Below are positions 12,661 to 23,068 of a stretch of DNA of 64,000 nucleotides, piece by piece. The stretch is from Rapana venosa (taxonomy: Eukaryota > Mollusca > Gastropoda > Neogastropoda > Muricidae). The position numbers were made by a program, and so were the translations under genes. Under the pieces are notes generated by a model. The model was given only the letters and a program-made list of their open reading frames with translations. It was not told the DNA's origin and did no database searches. Each line of letters starts with the position of its first letter. The stretch's first letter is position 1. Where the stretch lies: positions 48,730,872-48,794,871 of the forward strand of contig CM054145.1 in assembly GCA_028751875.1 (NCBI GenBank), given 5' to 3'.

Positions 12661-12956
12661 GATAAAGAAACACCCCAAACAACAACTCTGTTTGGTTGGT
12701 TTTGAGCCAAAACGTGGGTTTTCCTGTCAGTCCTGCAATGTTGGCTGCCAGACCACTAAGTTACAGGAGAACAAACCAGGAACTCTAGATTATTGAAAGG
12801 AACAACCCTTTCGCCTTGTTTTTTAGTTCGGCTGAACTCATAGACCGTTAATTAGGGATACCTCATAGGAAAAAGAGAGGCTGCCAGATTGTCCATGTAA
12901 TATTATTGTCTTCTTCTTTCTTCCCAGAGGCTTCAACTCAGAGACTGTGAGCAAAG

Positions 12957-13065
12957 CGAAGAAGAAGAAGAAGAAGAAGAAGAATTTGAAGAGAAGAAGA
13001 AGAATTGAAGAAGAGGAGGACAAGAAGAAGAAGAAGAAGAAGAAGAAGAGAAGAAGAAGAAGAAG

Positions 13066-13095
<30 letters not shown>
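12957..13095 (+). repeat. (GAA)n triplet expansion
   Basis: About 140 bp dominated by GAA/AAG triplets with a short interruption near 12985-13020 (AATTTGAAGAG). The longest pure part is at about 13044-13095. Long GAA·TTC tracts are known to form triplex DNA. Confidence 0.92.
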
Positions 13096-13096
<1 letters not shown>

Positions 13097-13139
13097 TGTT
13101 TATGTGAGTGGCTGGTTGATTTTATTGTATTGTTTTGCA

Positions 13140-14589
13140 TTACACTTTAGCCTTATACCCTTGGCTGGGCATTTTCCTGTTTCTGCATTCTACTAAAGAA
13201 AGACATGAATGAGGGGATTTCTTTTTGGCATGCATAGTTGAAAGTAAAGTGTTGAGATACTGGAAGGTCTGTAAGGGCATAAGTACACCAGGGAGATCGT
13301 GAGAATCCTTAAAGAAAGATTATAATGATAATAATTCTCTTAACTTTTGCTGTTGCGCTTTGTTTCCTTATTTCGCTGGTTAATTTTCGGGTGGGTTTTT
13401 TTTTCGATTTAAAATGTGTACTGAGGACGAAACCCACAATTAGGCGAATGCATTAGCAACTTTCGAGATATATTTAACAACAAAAACGTTAACAACAGAA
13501 GAATGTTTTGCAGAATCTAAAATAGAACAAAAGTAACCAAAACAAAAACAATCAAAATAAAACAAAAGTAAAATAACAAAAACAAACAACCAAATAAACA
13601 AACAGCCCAACCAACCAACCAACCATCAAACAGGCCTTGTCTCGAAAGGCAACACTGACATTCCAAACTTCTGTCCATTTTCCGCCAAGGCCACTGCCTC
13701 AAGCGGCAGGTGAAAGAAAGCTGCACTCTTTCACAGGGCAAAAAAAATCCCGGCCCAACCTTTTGTCTGTGGCCATGACCCTGCACTTTGACCTTTCCTG
13801 GACACCCACTTGACCCTGTCAGGGTATCGTTTGTCCAGTGTGCATGAGGCAGAGACTGCAGGGAGGGTGTGCAGGCCTCTTTATGAAGGTCAGGTACTGG
13901 GGGCCGGCCATCTGTCACACGTGTGCACGTGCCACCTTCCCCAAGGTCACCCTAGGGCCAGAAGGTTGAAAGTTCGGTTCTGAGGCCTTCGTTTTACTCC
14001 CCTCTCCCTCCCTTCCTCCCTATCCTAATAACACTAAGTGGACGCATTTCCTTTATGCACCCCCCCCCCCCCCCCCCCCCTACCCCGTCTTTTCCCCACA
14101 TACATACACCTGATTGTACCTTGGGGGTATCAATATAGTGAGTGATAGGCAGAGTATTCCTAACCTCCCTACCCCTGCCCTCCACCCCCACTCTTCAACC
14201 AAATGACAATTATTGGTGGACAGTCCCCATCGTTCTCTCAGTACAATGAGTTATGGATGAGGTGTAATAAATTTACAGTAAATAGACATATCATCAAAAC
14301 ATAATACATTTGGGTTTCAATGACCCAATATCTAAAGTAGTCTTCACAATTTCAGTCAATCTCTATAACGTGCTGTTTGTAACGTCATTTGAGAAGTCAA
14401 GGGTGATATTGTGAACCATTGCTGTCTCTCACTCCTGAAAGCAAAGTCAGTCTTTCAGTTGCAGCCTAGTGAGGGAATTCCAATCGCTTCTTTGGGGTTA
14501 GTGTAGGAACTGTGAAGAGAAGGTTTTTCATTGTTCATAATTTGTGAAATTTACCGTTATCTCTTCTCATTGGCATTGCTTTGTTGATG

Positions 14590-14590
<1 letters not shown>
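13140..14590. other. Mostly unrecognised sequence, GC-richer island at 13.65-13.96 kb
   Basis: No gene recognised. A stretch at 13650-13960 is more GC-rich and stop-poor on the minus strand. It carries several TGACC/GGTCA hexamers (for example TTGACCTTTCC, GAAGGTCAGG, CAAGGTCACC), but there is no convincing protein. A poly-C run lies at 14060-14080. Confidence 0.45.

Positions 14591-14591
<1 letters not shown>

Positions 14592-14628
<37 letters not shown>
14592..14628 (+). repeat. (CT)n microsatellite
   Basis: Short CT dinucleotide run. Confidence 0.9.
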
Positions 14629-14639
14629 CTTCAAAAAGG

Positions 14640-14980
14640 TTTTAAGCCTATGACTCTATTGACCCCACCCCGGATCCCTCTAGTTAACAGACAATTGGGA
14701 AGGAATCCATTATAGGAAGGAGACTGATTCTGCTCATATCAGTTCTTACCACAAATCAGGTATGCTACCGGGTCAAATAGAGAGGCTCGACTAGGACCAT
14801 ACCCTGCAATGCAACAGTCTTCAGCTTCATTTTTCTTTCCCCCCCCCCCCCCCCCTCCCCGAAGATACTGCATAGGATAATCTATAAACGTCATACCATA
14901 TTCGTTTAGTATTCTCAGTAGATGCTGTCTTAGCCATATTTTAGCACAATGTGCTGGTGACTGCAGCCCAGGGGTGCATG
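14640..14980. other. Unrecognised sequence
   Basis: No repeats or coding signal recognised apart from a poly-C run at about 14839-14856. Confidence 0.45.
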
Positions 14981-15070
14981 CTGGGTATTTTTATGTTCCT
15001 GCAACCTGCTGGCGAAGGCAGACGTGAGTTATGGGATCTGTAACATACATGTTTGATCTTCTGCATGTGG
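14981..15070 (-). mobile_element. Decayed SINE central-domain fragment
   Basis: CTGGGTATTT..ATGTTCC, GACGTGAGTTATGGGATCTG and GATCTTCTGCATGTG match, in order, the body of the SINE at 42862-43196 (CTGGGTAAGCTCGTG, GACATGAATTACAGGATCT, GACCTTCTGCATGTG). Head and tail are missing. Confidence 0.55.
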
Positions 15071-15438
15071 TTTAGACATGACAGGTAGCCAGAGATCAAT
15101 AGGTGTATATTATAAGCTGACTGGGGCATCTAAAACTCCCTATCCATGATCCAGATGCAAGTGATGTTTAGATTCAAATTGACAACTTCAGAACCACCAG
15201 GATTTGAAACCTTTAAGTACTTATAATGCTTACTCTCAATCCAACATTGTGATTTTAATCATGGATCAACTTTGTAGACGTTCCTCAGGTTTTAAAAACA
15301 ATTCTACAGAAAACATGGATTACATACATTAAAAGTAAAGGAGAAGGTACATTTCTATCACATGGAATATAGCAAAGAGTCAAAACACTGAACTTGGAAT
15401 TATGATATTTCCTAGCGATATCTTTCCCCATGATTGCG

Positions 15439-15613
15439 ATTAACGCTTTACAGAATGTCTTTTAACGCTTTACAGAATGTCATTTAATGCTTTACAGAAT
15501 GTCATTTAACGCTTTACATAATGTCATTTAACGCTTTACAGAATGTCATCTAATGCTTTACAGAATGTCATTTAACGCTTTACTGAATGTCATTTAACGC
15601 TTTACAGAATGTC
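15439..15613 (+). repeat. 22-bp minisatellite, about 8 copies
   Basis: Tandem units of TTAACGCTTTACAGAATGTC plus AT, with C/T variation in AACGC/AATGC and single changes in some copies. Confidence 0.92.
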
Positions 15614-16740
15614 ATATTGTCCGTGGTTTCTTATAGGCTTTTGTTTTGTCCCCATGATGATCTCGGTTATATATATATATATATTTTTTTTTTTTAGAGA
15701 GATGGTAAACCCTAGTGGCATTGTGTGGAGCTCCTACCCACCACAGCTGTGATAGAAGCAGTTGAGTCCCTACAGTTGATTGTTTCAGACTTTTCAGGGT
15801 GGGTAGATTTTCTTTAAAGACTATCTGTAGAGGAGTAGGTTGACAAAACCCATCTACTCCAGACTGGGAATAAAATAACGACTGGGCGAATGGTTCAGGG
15901 ACCAACTGATTCACAGGTGCTGTCAATTAAATTCAGAATTTTCTTTACTTTTGACATGTACAGCAAGCACTACTGTAGTCCATGGAAGGGTTCTAGCACA
16001 ATTTGAAGTTCAGTTTCCTCTTGTTGGTGGCCTAAAGGAGGCTTTCCAATGACTGCACTCTGCATGTGAATTGCTGGTTGCGACTGAAATGTAGCAGAAC
16101 TGTATTTAGGTATAATGCGCATGACAGTCGCCCTAGAATGAGATGACAGTGAGCTGTGACACTGTCATGGGAGAAAATAATGCAGAAATGAAAAATGTGT
16201 ACTGATCATTTTAATGAAAACTACCCATCTTCACTCACAAAGCAGGCGTTTTGACGACACTAATCTCCCATACAAACCGACTTCTCTCACTTGCTGGATT
16301 TTTCCAAAGAAACAGATTTCCCATCTCAGCTGATCACTTGTTGCTTGCAGCCAAGGTCATCGAATAACTTGCTTTCTAGCAAAAATGAAATCCTTGTAAA
16401 AAATAACCAACACATCCAGAAAGTAGGGAGAAAAAAACACACCAAACTTCGGTGAATGAAAAGAAACAACGTCGTCTGCGAAAAAAAAAGAAAAGATAGG
16501 CTCGCAGAAAAAGGTCGTTAAATGTGGGGAGATTCTATTTCTATTTGCAAACACTGGAAACTAGGTCAGCAGGGCGCGCGGGAAAACTGAGAATGTGTTC
16601 TCTGTGCGTCTGCGCCACGTCTGCCAGTTTATACATAGCTTCCACTGTTGCAGTGTTTGGCGATGGAAGTGAAGCCTGTGCCCATCGATCGATTGATCTG
16701 TGGAATTGTTGATGTCGACAAGGTTCCAGTTTCTGAACCT
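15614..16740. other. Unrecognised sequence with a 104-codon minus-strand frame
   Basis: A frame at 15612-15926 (minus) has mixed composition over its first 70 residues (for example LVPEPFAQSLFYSQSGVDG, LLLSQLWWVGAPHNA) and then runs into a poly-Lys/Tyr simple repeat. It has no recognised domain, and I saw no splice-site pattern supporting an exon. It is probably an ageing repeat or chance frame. The remainder has no feature. Confidence 0.35.
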
Positions 16741-16743
16741 TAA

Positions 16744-16981
16744 AAATAATAATAATAATAATGTATGGAACTTATATAGCGCTGAATCTTGTAAAGCAAC
16801 AAATCAAAGCGCTCAGATGACTTTTTTAAAATGTGTGTATGCGGTTTTGTAAATTGTGTCATCTGTTCCCACCGGCACACGATGGCCTACTCTTTCGAAA
16901 AGCGGAACAGGATTTAACGTGTGCGCAAGATGTTCTGCATGCGTTCGCACACGGGGCCTCGGTTTATAGTCTCATCCGAAG
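16744..16981 (-). mobile_element. tRNA-derived SINE body with (ATT)n tail, 5'-truncated
   Basis: Read on the minus strand: CTTCGGATGAGACTATAAAC, GCGAACGCATGCAGAACATC, AAATCCTGTTCCGCTTTTCG and GGTGGGAACAGATGACA. The tail type 2 follows (GCGCT...TTGTTGCTTTACAAGATTC, AGCGCTATATAAGTTCCATA), ending in an ATT repeat at 16744-16762. The tRNA-like head is missing. Confidence 0.8.
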
Positions 16982-16984
16982 GAA

Positions 16985-17400
16985 AAAAGACATTGTGACC
17001 ATCATAATTTATTAATGTATTTTTTTTCCTGATGCACGTTAAGGCGTTAGCATCAGTATCGGGAGAATTTCACATTGATATTTATGTCTGTTAGTGTTTA
17101 TTCATGGTGGCAATTATCACCGACAGAGCTTGGCAAATTTAGTCAGACGGCTGCTATGTTGGTCTTTCGATGGCCACATTTACTCTGTCAGTGTGTTATC
17201 AAAATCACTGTCAACAGTCTCCAAAGAACACAAATGTAAAAAGAATAGGATAGGTATCTCAAGGTGCAAAAGGAGTCGCACGGCTTACTGAGAAAAACAA
17301 AGAAAAGCAGAGCTCAAAGATTTTTTCGCTTCCATAGTTCGTGTACGTCAATTATTTGGTTCACAAAGAAACAAGAATAACAATTTACAAGTTTAAAACG
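16985..17400. other. Unrecognised sequence
   Basis: No coding signal, repeat or RNA gene recognised. Confidence 0.45.
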
Positions 17401-17407
17401 AAACAAT

Positions 17408-17433
17408 CCCCCCCCCCCCCCCCCCCCCCCCCC
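17408..17433 (+). repeat. Poly-C run
   Basis: About 25 consecutive C residues. Confidence 0.95.
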
Positions 17434-17542
17434 ACCATCCCAAACCAATTAATGATGATAAAGTTGATACAACTTTTCTTACATTACAAGAACAGCAGTT
17501 TATACAATACCTGATATTTCAAATCTGATTATGTACTACCAG

Positions 17543-17547
<5 letters not shown>

Positions 17548-17585
<38 letters not shown>

Positions 17586-17602
17586 GCACGCACGCACACA
17601 CA
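17548..17602 (+). repeat. (CA)n microsatellite
   Basis: CA dinucleotide tract grading into CACG units, immediately 3' of the stop codon of the candidate minus-strand frame at 17607. Confidence 0.93.
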
Positions 17603-17606
17603 CCAC

Positions 17607-17830
17607 TTAGTGCACGATGTCTTCCTTCAGAAGTGTGTCAGGACTTTTTGTTTGGAGCTTGGGTGTAAACGAACATGTCACGTCAGTGGATGATTTGAAA
17701 CTAAGCTGACCATCGGAAATTAAACTCATAGAGCTGACTGCAGTATCAGTCAGTTTTCCAGCAGCAGAATCCGTTGTGGTCAGTGTCACCCCACAGCAGC
17801 TCCATTTGCACTGCAGAATCTTGCTGGCAG
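17607..17830 (-). CDS. Uncharacterised possible terminal exon fragment
   Basis: A minus-strand frame of about 70 codons ending at a TAA at 17609-17607 has normal residue composition. It is Ser/Thr-rich, for example MSLISDGQLSFKSS and LQTKSPDTLLKEDIVH. It is not a simple-repeat translation. Upstream it runs back to a TGA shortly before 17840, and a weak acceptor-like TTCTGCAG lies in between. No family is recognised and no donor partner was found. It may be a chance frame or part of a decayed gene. Confidence 0.2.
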
Positions 17831-17959
17831 TCAGGCAGGCAAGTCAAAAGTCCCCAAAACTGTGAAGTTTCTTTATATTTCTGATTGTCAACTTCATTTT
17901 GGTCTGTCCCAAGTTAAGAGCTTTGTCAGTTATTGATGTAAGCTGAGTGTCAGGCAGTA

Positions 17960-18146
17960 CGCCTACAAGGAGGGAGACGAAGAGGCAGACAGAGGAAACA
18001 ATGGGAAGACAACATCAGACTGCTAGTAGACTGGCCCTGAGTGGAACGATTTGCTACGGAAAGAAGAGGACCGTGGGGAGAGGAGGAAGCTGGTTGCAAA
18101 ATCTTCATTGGTTTCTCGCAGTCCATGGGATTACAGCATAGGTGAA
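17960..18146 (+). pseudogene. Decayed non-LTR retrotransposon 3' coding end
   Basis: In one plus frame the sequence reads GGRRRGRQRKQWEDNIR up to about 18033, then a TGA. A +1/-1 shifted frame continues GPEWNDLLRKEEDRGERRKL and VAKSSLVSRSPWD. Basic-rich tails of the form RQRKRWEDNIREW...WRKLVAKSSVVPQRP are, to my knowledge, typical of the C-terminal end of reverse-transcriptase polyproteins in invertebrate LINEs. At least one frameshift and a stop show it is dead. The upstream RT domain is not present; the copy is severely 5'-truncated, as is usual for LINEs. Confidence 0.6.
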
Positions 18147-18369
18147 GGTGAAGTGCCAAGGCCTCTATTAAAATGTTGTGTAGTGTTGTGCTGAGATTGT
18201 CTTCAGCCACGCATGACCAGCTCTTAGCATAACCACCTGCTCTCTCCTTTAACAGATTAAAAAGAAAAAGACATCTGAAGTCGGAGTGAGGCTGCCTGTG
18301 TGGCGAGGTACTTGAGAACAGTCATAGACGCAAACATCCAGTGTGTGCTTTCAGTATCACGGTGATTCC

Positions 18370-18440
18370 CAGGTGCAATGCATGAGTCAGAATGCATATT
18401 CTGGGTGACCTCCCAATGTGTTAAACTGGAGAACGCTCAA
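18370..18440 (+). repeat. Dispersed repeat (pair with 55252-55323)
   Basis: CAGGTGCAATGCATGAGTCA, TTCTGGGTGACCTCCCA and GTTAAACTGGAGAACGC correspond in order to CAGGTGGGATGAGTGAGTCA, TTCTGGGTAACCCCCAG and GTAAAGCTGGGGAACCC at 55252. Family unknown. Confidence 0.6.
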
Positions 18441-18850
18441 AACATCATAGTTTTTTTTTGACATGAGCCAAACTAAATGTTAGGTCTTTCATGAGGCAGA
18501 CAGGGAAACTCAAAGCAGGTGGAAGGCAGTACCGTTCCACATCTGGAGGTTGGTCAGACACGGCCCTGGTGCTTTTTTTCCCCAGGGGAGGGATATCCTA
18601 CAATGATATCAGCCAGAAGCCACTCCCACTCAATCATTGCAAGCACTAAAGTCACAATCTCTTTTGTGGTCAAATACCTTATTTCAAAGTCAAAATGAGT
18701 ATCAAATGTTTTCAGACAGACTGAGAGGACTAACAGACTGTTGGAAGCTCAGCAGATGTGAGAATGAGAGCACACAAATACAGTATCTAAGCTTTCGTGA
18801 AGCTGAACATGTGTTAGTCCTTTCTGCAGGATACTTTCATATAGCGATTG
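18441..18850. other. Unrecognised sequence
   Basis: No supported gene; short chance frames only. Confidence 0.4.
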
Positions 18851-18854
18851 TAGG

Positions 18855-18980
18855 CCTTCGGATGAAACTACAAACTAGAGTCCCTGTGTGTGAATGCACG
18901 CAGAACATCTTGGGCACACGTTAATGATCCATCCCGCCTCTCGAAGGAGCAGACCATTTCATGCCGGTAGGAGCGGATGA
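18855..18980 (+). mobile_element. SINE body fragment (diverged)
   Basis: CCTTCGGATGAAACTACAAA, GAATGCACGCAGAACATCTT, GGCACACGTTAATGATCC and GCCGGTAGGAGCGGATGA match the shared SINE-B body in order with many substitutions. Head and tail are absent. Confidence 0.7.
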
Positions 18981-19282
18981 AAAAGTTAAAAAACAAACAA
19001 ACAAACAACAACCCCCCCTCTCCCCCCCCCCCCCCCCAAAAAAACCCAAACCACAACAAAAACGCATGCACTTTATGTAACCCAGCCTCTCTATCCTTTC
19101 ACTGGGTACATAAAGAGATTTCGGTTCGGATTCTTTCTACAAAGAAAAGGACAACATATGAATGGCTTGACAAGATTTAATGATGTTAATTTCTTAGAAA
19201 AACTAAGGGTGGTATAACAACTGACAATGTCCAAATCAAACTACTCAAATCCAACATCATTTCTAGTTTCATTGGGATGTTG

Positions 19283-19337
19283 GGGGGGGGAGGGGGTGGG
19301 GGGGGGTAGGAGGGGGGGGGGGGAATGGGAGGGGGGA
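19283..19337 (+). repeat. G-rich tract
   Basis: Multiple runs of four to ten G residues directly upstream of the SINE at 19338; potential G-quadruplex. Confidence 0.8.
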
Positions 19338-19665
19338 CGGAATACCTAGGTGGTAGAGCATTACGCTCGCAAATTTCTGACGATCGGGTTCGATCTGTTC
19401 AAAGGAGATATTTTCCCCTGGAGTTAACATCAGTGCAGACTCCACTCTCCCCAAAAGTCCTTCGGATGAGACTATAAACCGAGGTCCCGTGAGCGAACAC
19501 ACGCAGAACATCTTGCGCACACGTTAAATCCTGTTCCGCTTTTTGTAAGAGTAGGCCATTGTGTGCTGGTGGGAACAGATGGCAGAATTTACAAAACCAC
19601 ATACACATGGGGACTGGATGTAAAAAAGCACATAAGTGCTTATTCCCTTATCCTAGAAAGAAAAA
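19338..19665 (+). mobile_element. Full-length tRNA-derived SINE, tail type 1
   Basis: The tRNA-like head at 19338-19400 has TACCTAGGTGGTAGAGC (A box) and CGGGTTCGATCTG (B box). The shared body follows (CTTCGGATGAGACTATAAAC, GAACATCTTGCGCACACGTT, AAATCCTGTTCCGC, GGTGGGAACAGATGGCA), then tail type 1 (ACACATGGGGACTGGATGTA, AGTGCTTATTCCCTTATCC) and an A-rich end. Confidence 0.85.
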
Positions 19666-19682
19666 TTAAAAAAAAAATTTAG

Positions 19683-19780
19683 CCCTCATCCCCGAAAGTT
19701 AGAACACGGCTACCTTAATGGTAGGTACAAACGATCGCAAACGCAAAATCTCATCATTAGTGAATCTGGGAGCTCAAGCC
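19683..19780 (+). mobile_element. SINE tail type 3 module adjoining the SINE at 19338
   Basis: CCCCGAAAGTTAGAACACGG, CTACCTTAATGGTAGG, TCTCATCATTAGTGAATC and GGGAGCTCAAGCC in standard order and orientation. It begins only about 15 bp after the A-rich end of the preceding SINE. It may be a separate insertion or a two-tailed composite. Confidence 0.65.
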
Positions 19781-20036
19781 AAGGAACAGGGGAAAAAAAA
19801 CCGACATCAAAGTTAACTTTCTTCTTTTCTTCATCCTTTAAACTTCTTAAGGGTGTTTGGGCGCAGTGCTATACCTTTCATGCAGTATATTTTGAGCAAG
19901 TCGAACCAGGTGGACTATAATAATCCTATTCCCTCACCAGGTAGTAGATTGAAGTCTGCATACATTAAGATCCAGTCACAGGGGGGATATAATTATCATG
20001 GAAAATGCAGATAATTCAAAATCTTCTCCAACCTTT

Positions 20037-20172
20037 GAATAGAATTTGACTAGTGTCTTGAGATAATTTGAATAGTGTCTTAATAGAATTTGAATTGTGG
20101 CTTAATAGAATTTGAACAGTGTTTTGACAGAATTTGAATAGTGTCTGGATAGAATTTGAATGGCGTCTTGAT
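20037..20172 (+). repeat. 23-bp minisatellite, about 6 diverged copies
   Basis: Repeated AGAATTTGAATAGTGTCTTG-like units with substitutions, ending before 20180. Confidence 0.85.
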
Positions 20173-20179
20173 AAGCACA

Positions 20180-20650
20180 AAGAATATAACCAGTGTAACG
20201 ACTAACCACGACGATATGTTGTGTGACATGTGGGTTAGGCTGATAGGGGTGGGGAGATAAGCATCCATCTCCTGTCCATATCTAGGGCCGGCCCCAGATT
20301 CTGAACCTGAGGAAAGGGACTTGTCAACTTGTTGATTTCGCCTGGTCTTTAAACGTGTGGACTGGATCAAGAGGATGTCGGGTCCAAAAGGGTTTACAGG
20401 ATTAGTATGCCAGAAGAAGAAAAAAGAAGAAAAGAAACGGGAGAAAGGAACAAAAAAACCCCAAGGAGAACAATAACAACTAAACCAAACAAACAACAAC
20501 AAAAACTGTGAGTACCCACTGACCCCAAGCAGCATGTTTTATTTCTGGCCTTTACATTCTTTGAAAATATCCAACAAAGCAGAAACCTCTATGTTTTTAT
20601 TTGTGTCTTGCTGTCTCTGTCTCGTTGGTGCCTGTTTGTCTCTCGCAGGC
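20180..20650. other. Unrecognised sequence
   Basis: A/C-rich patches on the plus strand around 20410-20510. No supported gene; minus-strand frames are Phe/Ser-rich translations of low-complexity DNA. Confidence 0.4.
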
Positions 20651-20652
20651 CT

Positions 20653-20655
<3 letters not shown>

Positions 20656-20684
<29 letters not shown>

Positions 20685-20940
20685 GTGGCCCTTGAGTCCT
20701 CCCCACTTGAGTGTGTGTGTGTGCATGTGCGCGCGCGCGGTATACGTGCTTGCGCGCTTGCACGTAGGCCTATTTCTTGTACCCACGCAAAAAGTTCCAG
20801 TTGGGGAAGACAGAAACAGAGATGCTTTGTTGGCCGATTGTAGAGATCTATCTACTGGTGCAAGCCCGTTTTCAATCACACACAAAAACATGTGCACGCG
20901 CACACACATAAACGCACACACACACACACAAGCGCATAAT
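20656..20940 (+). repeat. Compound simple repeats (CT, GT, CG, CA)
   Basis: A CT tract at about 20656-20684, GT/GC alternation at 20711-20760 with GCGCGCGCG, and CA repeats at 20876-20930. Alternating purine-pyrimidine runs of this kind favour Z-DNA. Confidence 0.85.
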
Positions 20941-21261
20941 ACTACTAAGGGAATTGTCGTTACACATTTTCCTGATTGTGTCTAACCATGGGTACTGACC
21001 CAGTTATTCCAGATTTGGCTGACTGGTCACGTGGTGTAGTCAGCAAAGTTTGCAAAAGATTAGGCCTATGCCTGACTAGCTGCACCTTCCAATAAGTAAA
21101 CTGATACATGGATCAACTGACATCCTAAAATTCTTTTCAATTGTACTGCAACGATCTTTTTGAGTCTACCTCTTTCACTCTCTAGTTTGTGGGGCACCTT
21201 AAAGTTTTCTTTTAGCTGGACATTAAAAAACTGATGAAAAAGAATCTGAAATAAGCTAAAG

Positions 21262-21422
21262 AATCTGAATTCAAATGTGTTGTAATACTTAAACATATAG
21301 ATCTAGGGTCATAAAAGAATCTGAATTCAAATGTGTTGTAGTCTAATACTTAAGCATATAGATCTAGGGTCATCAAAGAATCTAAATTCAAATGTGTTGT
21401 CATATAGATCTAGGGTCATAAA
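21262..21422 (+). repeat. Three-copy tandem repeat, about 55-60 bp
   Basis: AATCTGAATTCAAATGTGTT ... CATATAGATCTAGGGTCAT occurs three times. The third copy lacks about 20 bp in the middle. Confidence 0.9.
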
Positions 21423-21429
21423 GATTCCT

Positions 21430-21900
21430 TATTTTGTGTTGTTTACAGTCCACATGACCTCAGAGGGCAAGAATGAACCAAAAATCATAAAGAGGCACGA
21501 GGAATGACACAGGGAAAGAGTTACTTTTCAGATGAGAATTCCCACTACAATTAATTTATCCTAACCCCAATCACGGCAGTTCTAGGATTTCTTTCCTTGG
21601 TAAATCATGCTGGTGACGTCACACTGTCTGTGCTTTGATACTTGTTACGGTTTCAATGATGACAACATGAAACTAGATCCTGCTACATAGGATTGTGGGT
21701 CATCAGCAACACTGTGACTCATACAAACCAGATATATCAGATGAAGGGTGTATGGTTGACATAACAAAAGCTTTTTCGTGCATCCCTTGTTGTCAGCTGA
21801 GTATGCCGTGTACATGTCACCGAGGTAGATCTATCTTCTATGAAAATAGGGCATGTCCTGTTCTAGGAGGCAGTGTGGAGATATAGATGGCGAAAAGTGA
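21430..21900. other. Unrecognised sequence
   Basis: No supported coding or RNA feature. Confidence 0.4.
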
Positions 21901-21908
21901 TAGGTCTA

Positions 21909-22252
21909 TCTTCTCCATTGAAAGCTCAGACAGCGACTATTGTTGTCTGTGATGTGCGAAAATGCTTTGGGCTGATGTTAAGCGCCTGACAAGTCAGATC
22001 TAGGGCATCAGACTTTGCTGTGGGAGAGAATTGTTATCTTTTTAAGTCTTTTTGGGAAAAAATGGCACGAGAATGGACCAAGAAGGCAAAAAACAGGCAA
22101 GGTGACAGGAAGAAAAGGAACATGGCAGAAATGAAAGAGAGAAAAATGGCAGAAAACAAATAGAGGATCCGGATAGGGAATTCCAAGCACAGACTTTCCA
22201 GAAGGTGGTAATGTTATTTATACTAACAACTCCACCGGCACCCCAAGGGGAA
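21909..22252 (-). mobile_element. Family-E short element
   Basis: Reverse complement of the elements at 6971 and 40714: on the minus strand it runs from TCCCCTTGGGGTGCCGG, through GTATAAATAACATTACC, CTTCTGGAAAGTCTGTGC and TTGGTCCATTCTCG, to GCTGTCTGAGC with an AGAAGATAG end. Same length and order of motifs; no clear target-site duplication seen. Confidence 0.7.
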
Positions 22253-22649
22253 GATGTGGTATTAAGTTGAGATCTTGACAGATAATGGTTTTACAGTCTT
22301 TTCGGAAATATCAGTACGTCTTTCACGAGTATTTCATATTAATTTTCTAAGGAGGAAATTGCAGCAAGTATCTATGATGCTAATCAGCGCCTAAAGTGTC
22401 AAATGAACCCCTAGGAGTTGCAGACAGAAGAATGGTAATGTCAAAAGTCTACTGCATAGGCAACTAGGCCTAAGCCGACTGATTCTGATTCCTGCCATTG
22501 CAAAGTCAGACTTTCTCTCAAAGGAGAAGGGGAGGAAGAGTGGAAGAATGAGTCACTTACGGTTTTTATGCAGATGAGAACTGCACCAGGGGAAATGATG
22601 GATTGAAGGAGTGGACAAACAAAGTCTAGACCAGTAGTAGGCAACTTTA

Positions 22650-23068
22650 CACTGAAAGATTTAAGTTAGTCAGCACTTAGATCTGTCAAATACTGGGAAT
22701 AGTTTAGGGTACAGTAGTCAGTAGGCCTACTTTGCACTGAGGGAGTGAATTATTCAGCAATTAGCGAATACTTTAAAGAGTTAACGGTACAGTAGTACTT
22801 TGCATTGTGAGAATGAATCATTTATCATTATCAAACAATGTAAATAGTTTATGATACAGTAGTACTTTGCATTGTGAGAATGAATCATTTAGCACTGATA
22901 AAATACTGTGAATAGTTCATGGTATTGTAGTGTTTTGCATTGAGAAAGTAAATCATTTAGTGCTTATGAAATACTGTAAAAAGTTTATGGTAAGTAGTAC
23001 TTTTGCATTGAGAGTGAATCATTTCTCAAATACTGTAAACATTGAGAGGGTGAATCATGTAGCATTTA
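22650..23068 (+). repeat. Degenerate ~65-80 bp tandem repeat
   Basis: At least five blocks of TTTGCATTGTGAGAATGAAT followed by CATTTAGCACT..AAATACTGT and AATAGTTTATGGTACAGTAG. Copies are increasingly diverged and truncated toward 23060. Confidence 0.85.

Noticed and set aside
13517..13918. 133-residue minus-strand protein with a hydrophobic C-terminus
   Set aside because: The second half comes from AACAAAAACAAA-type low-complexity DNA and the first half has no recognised family; it lacks splice or start support.
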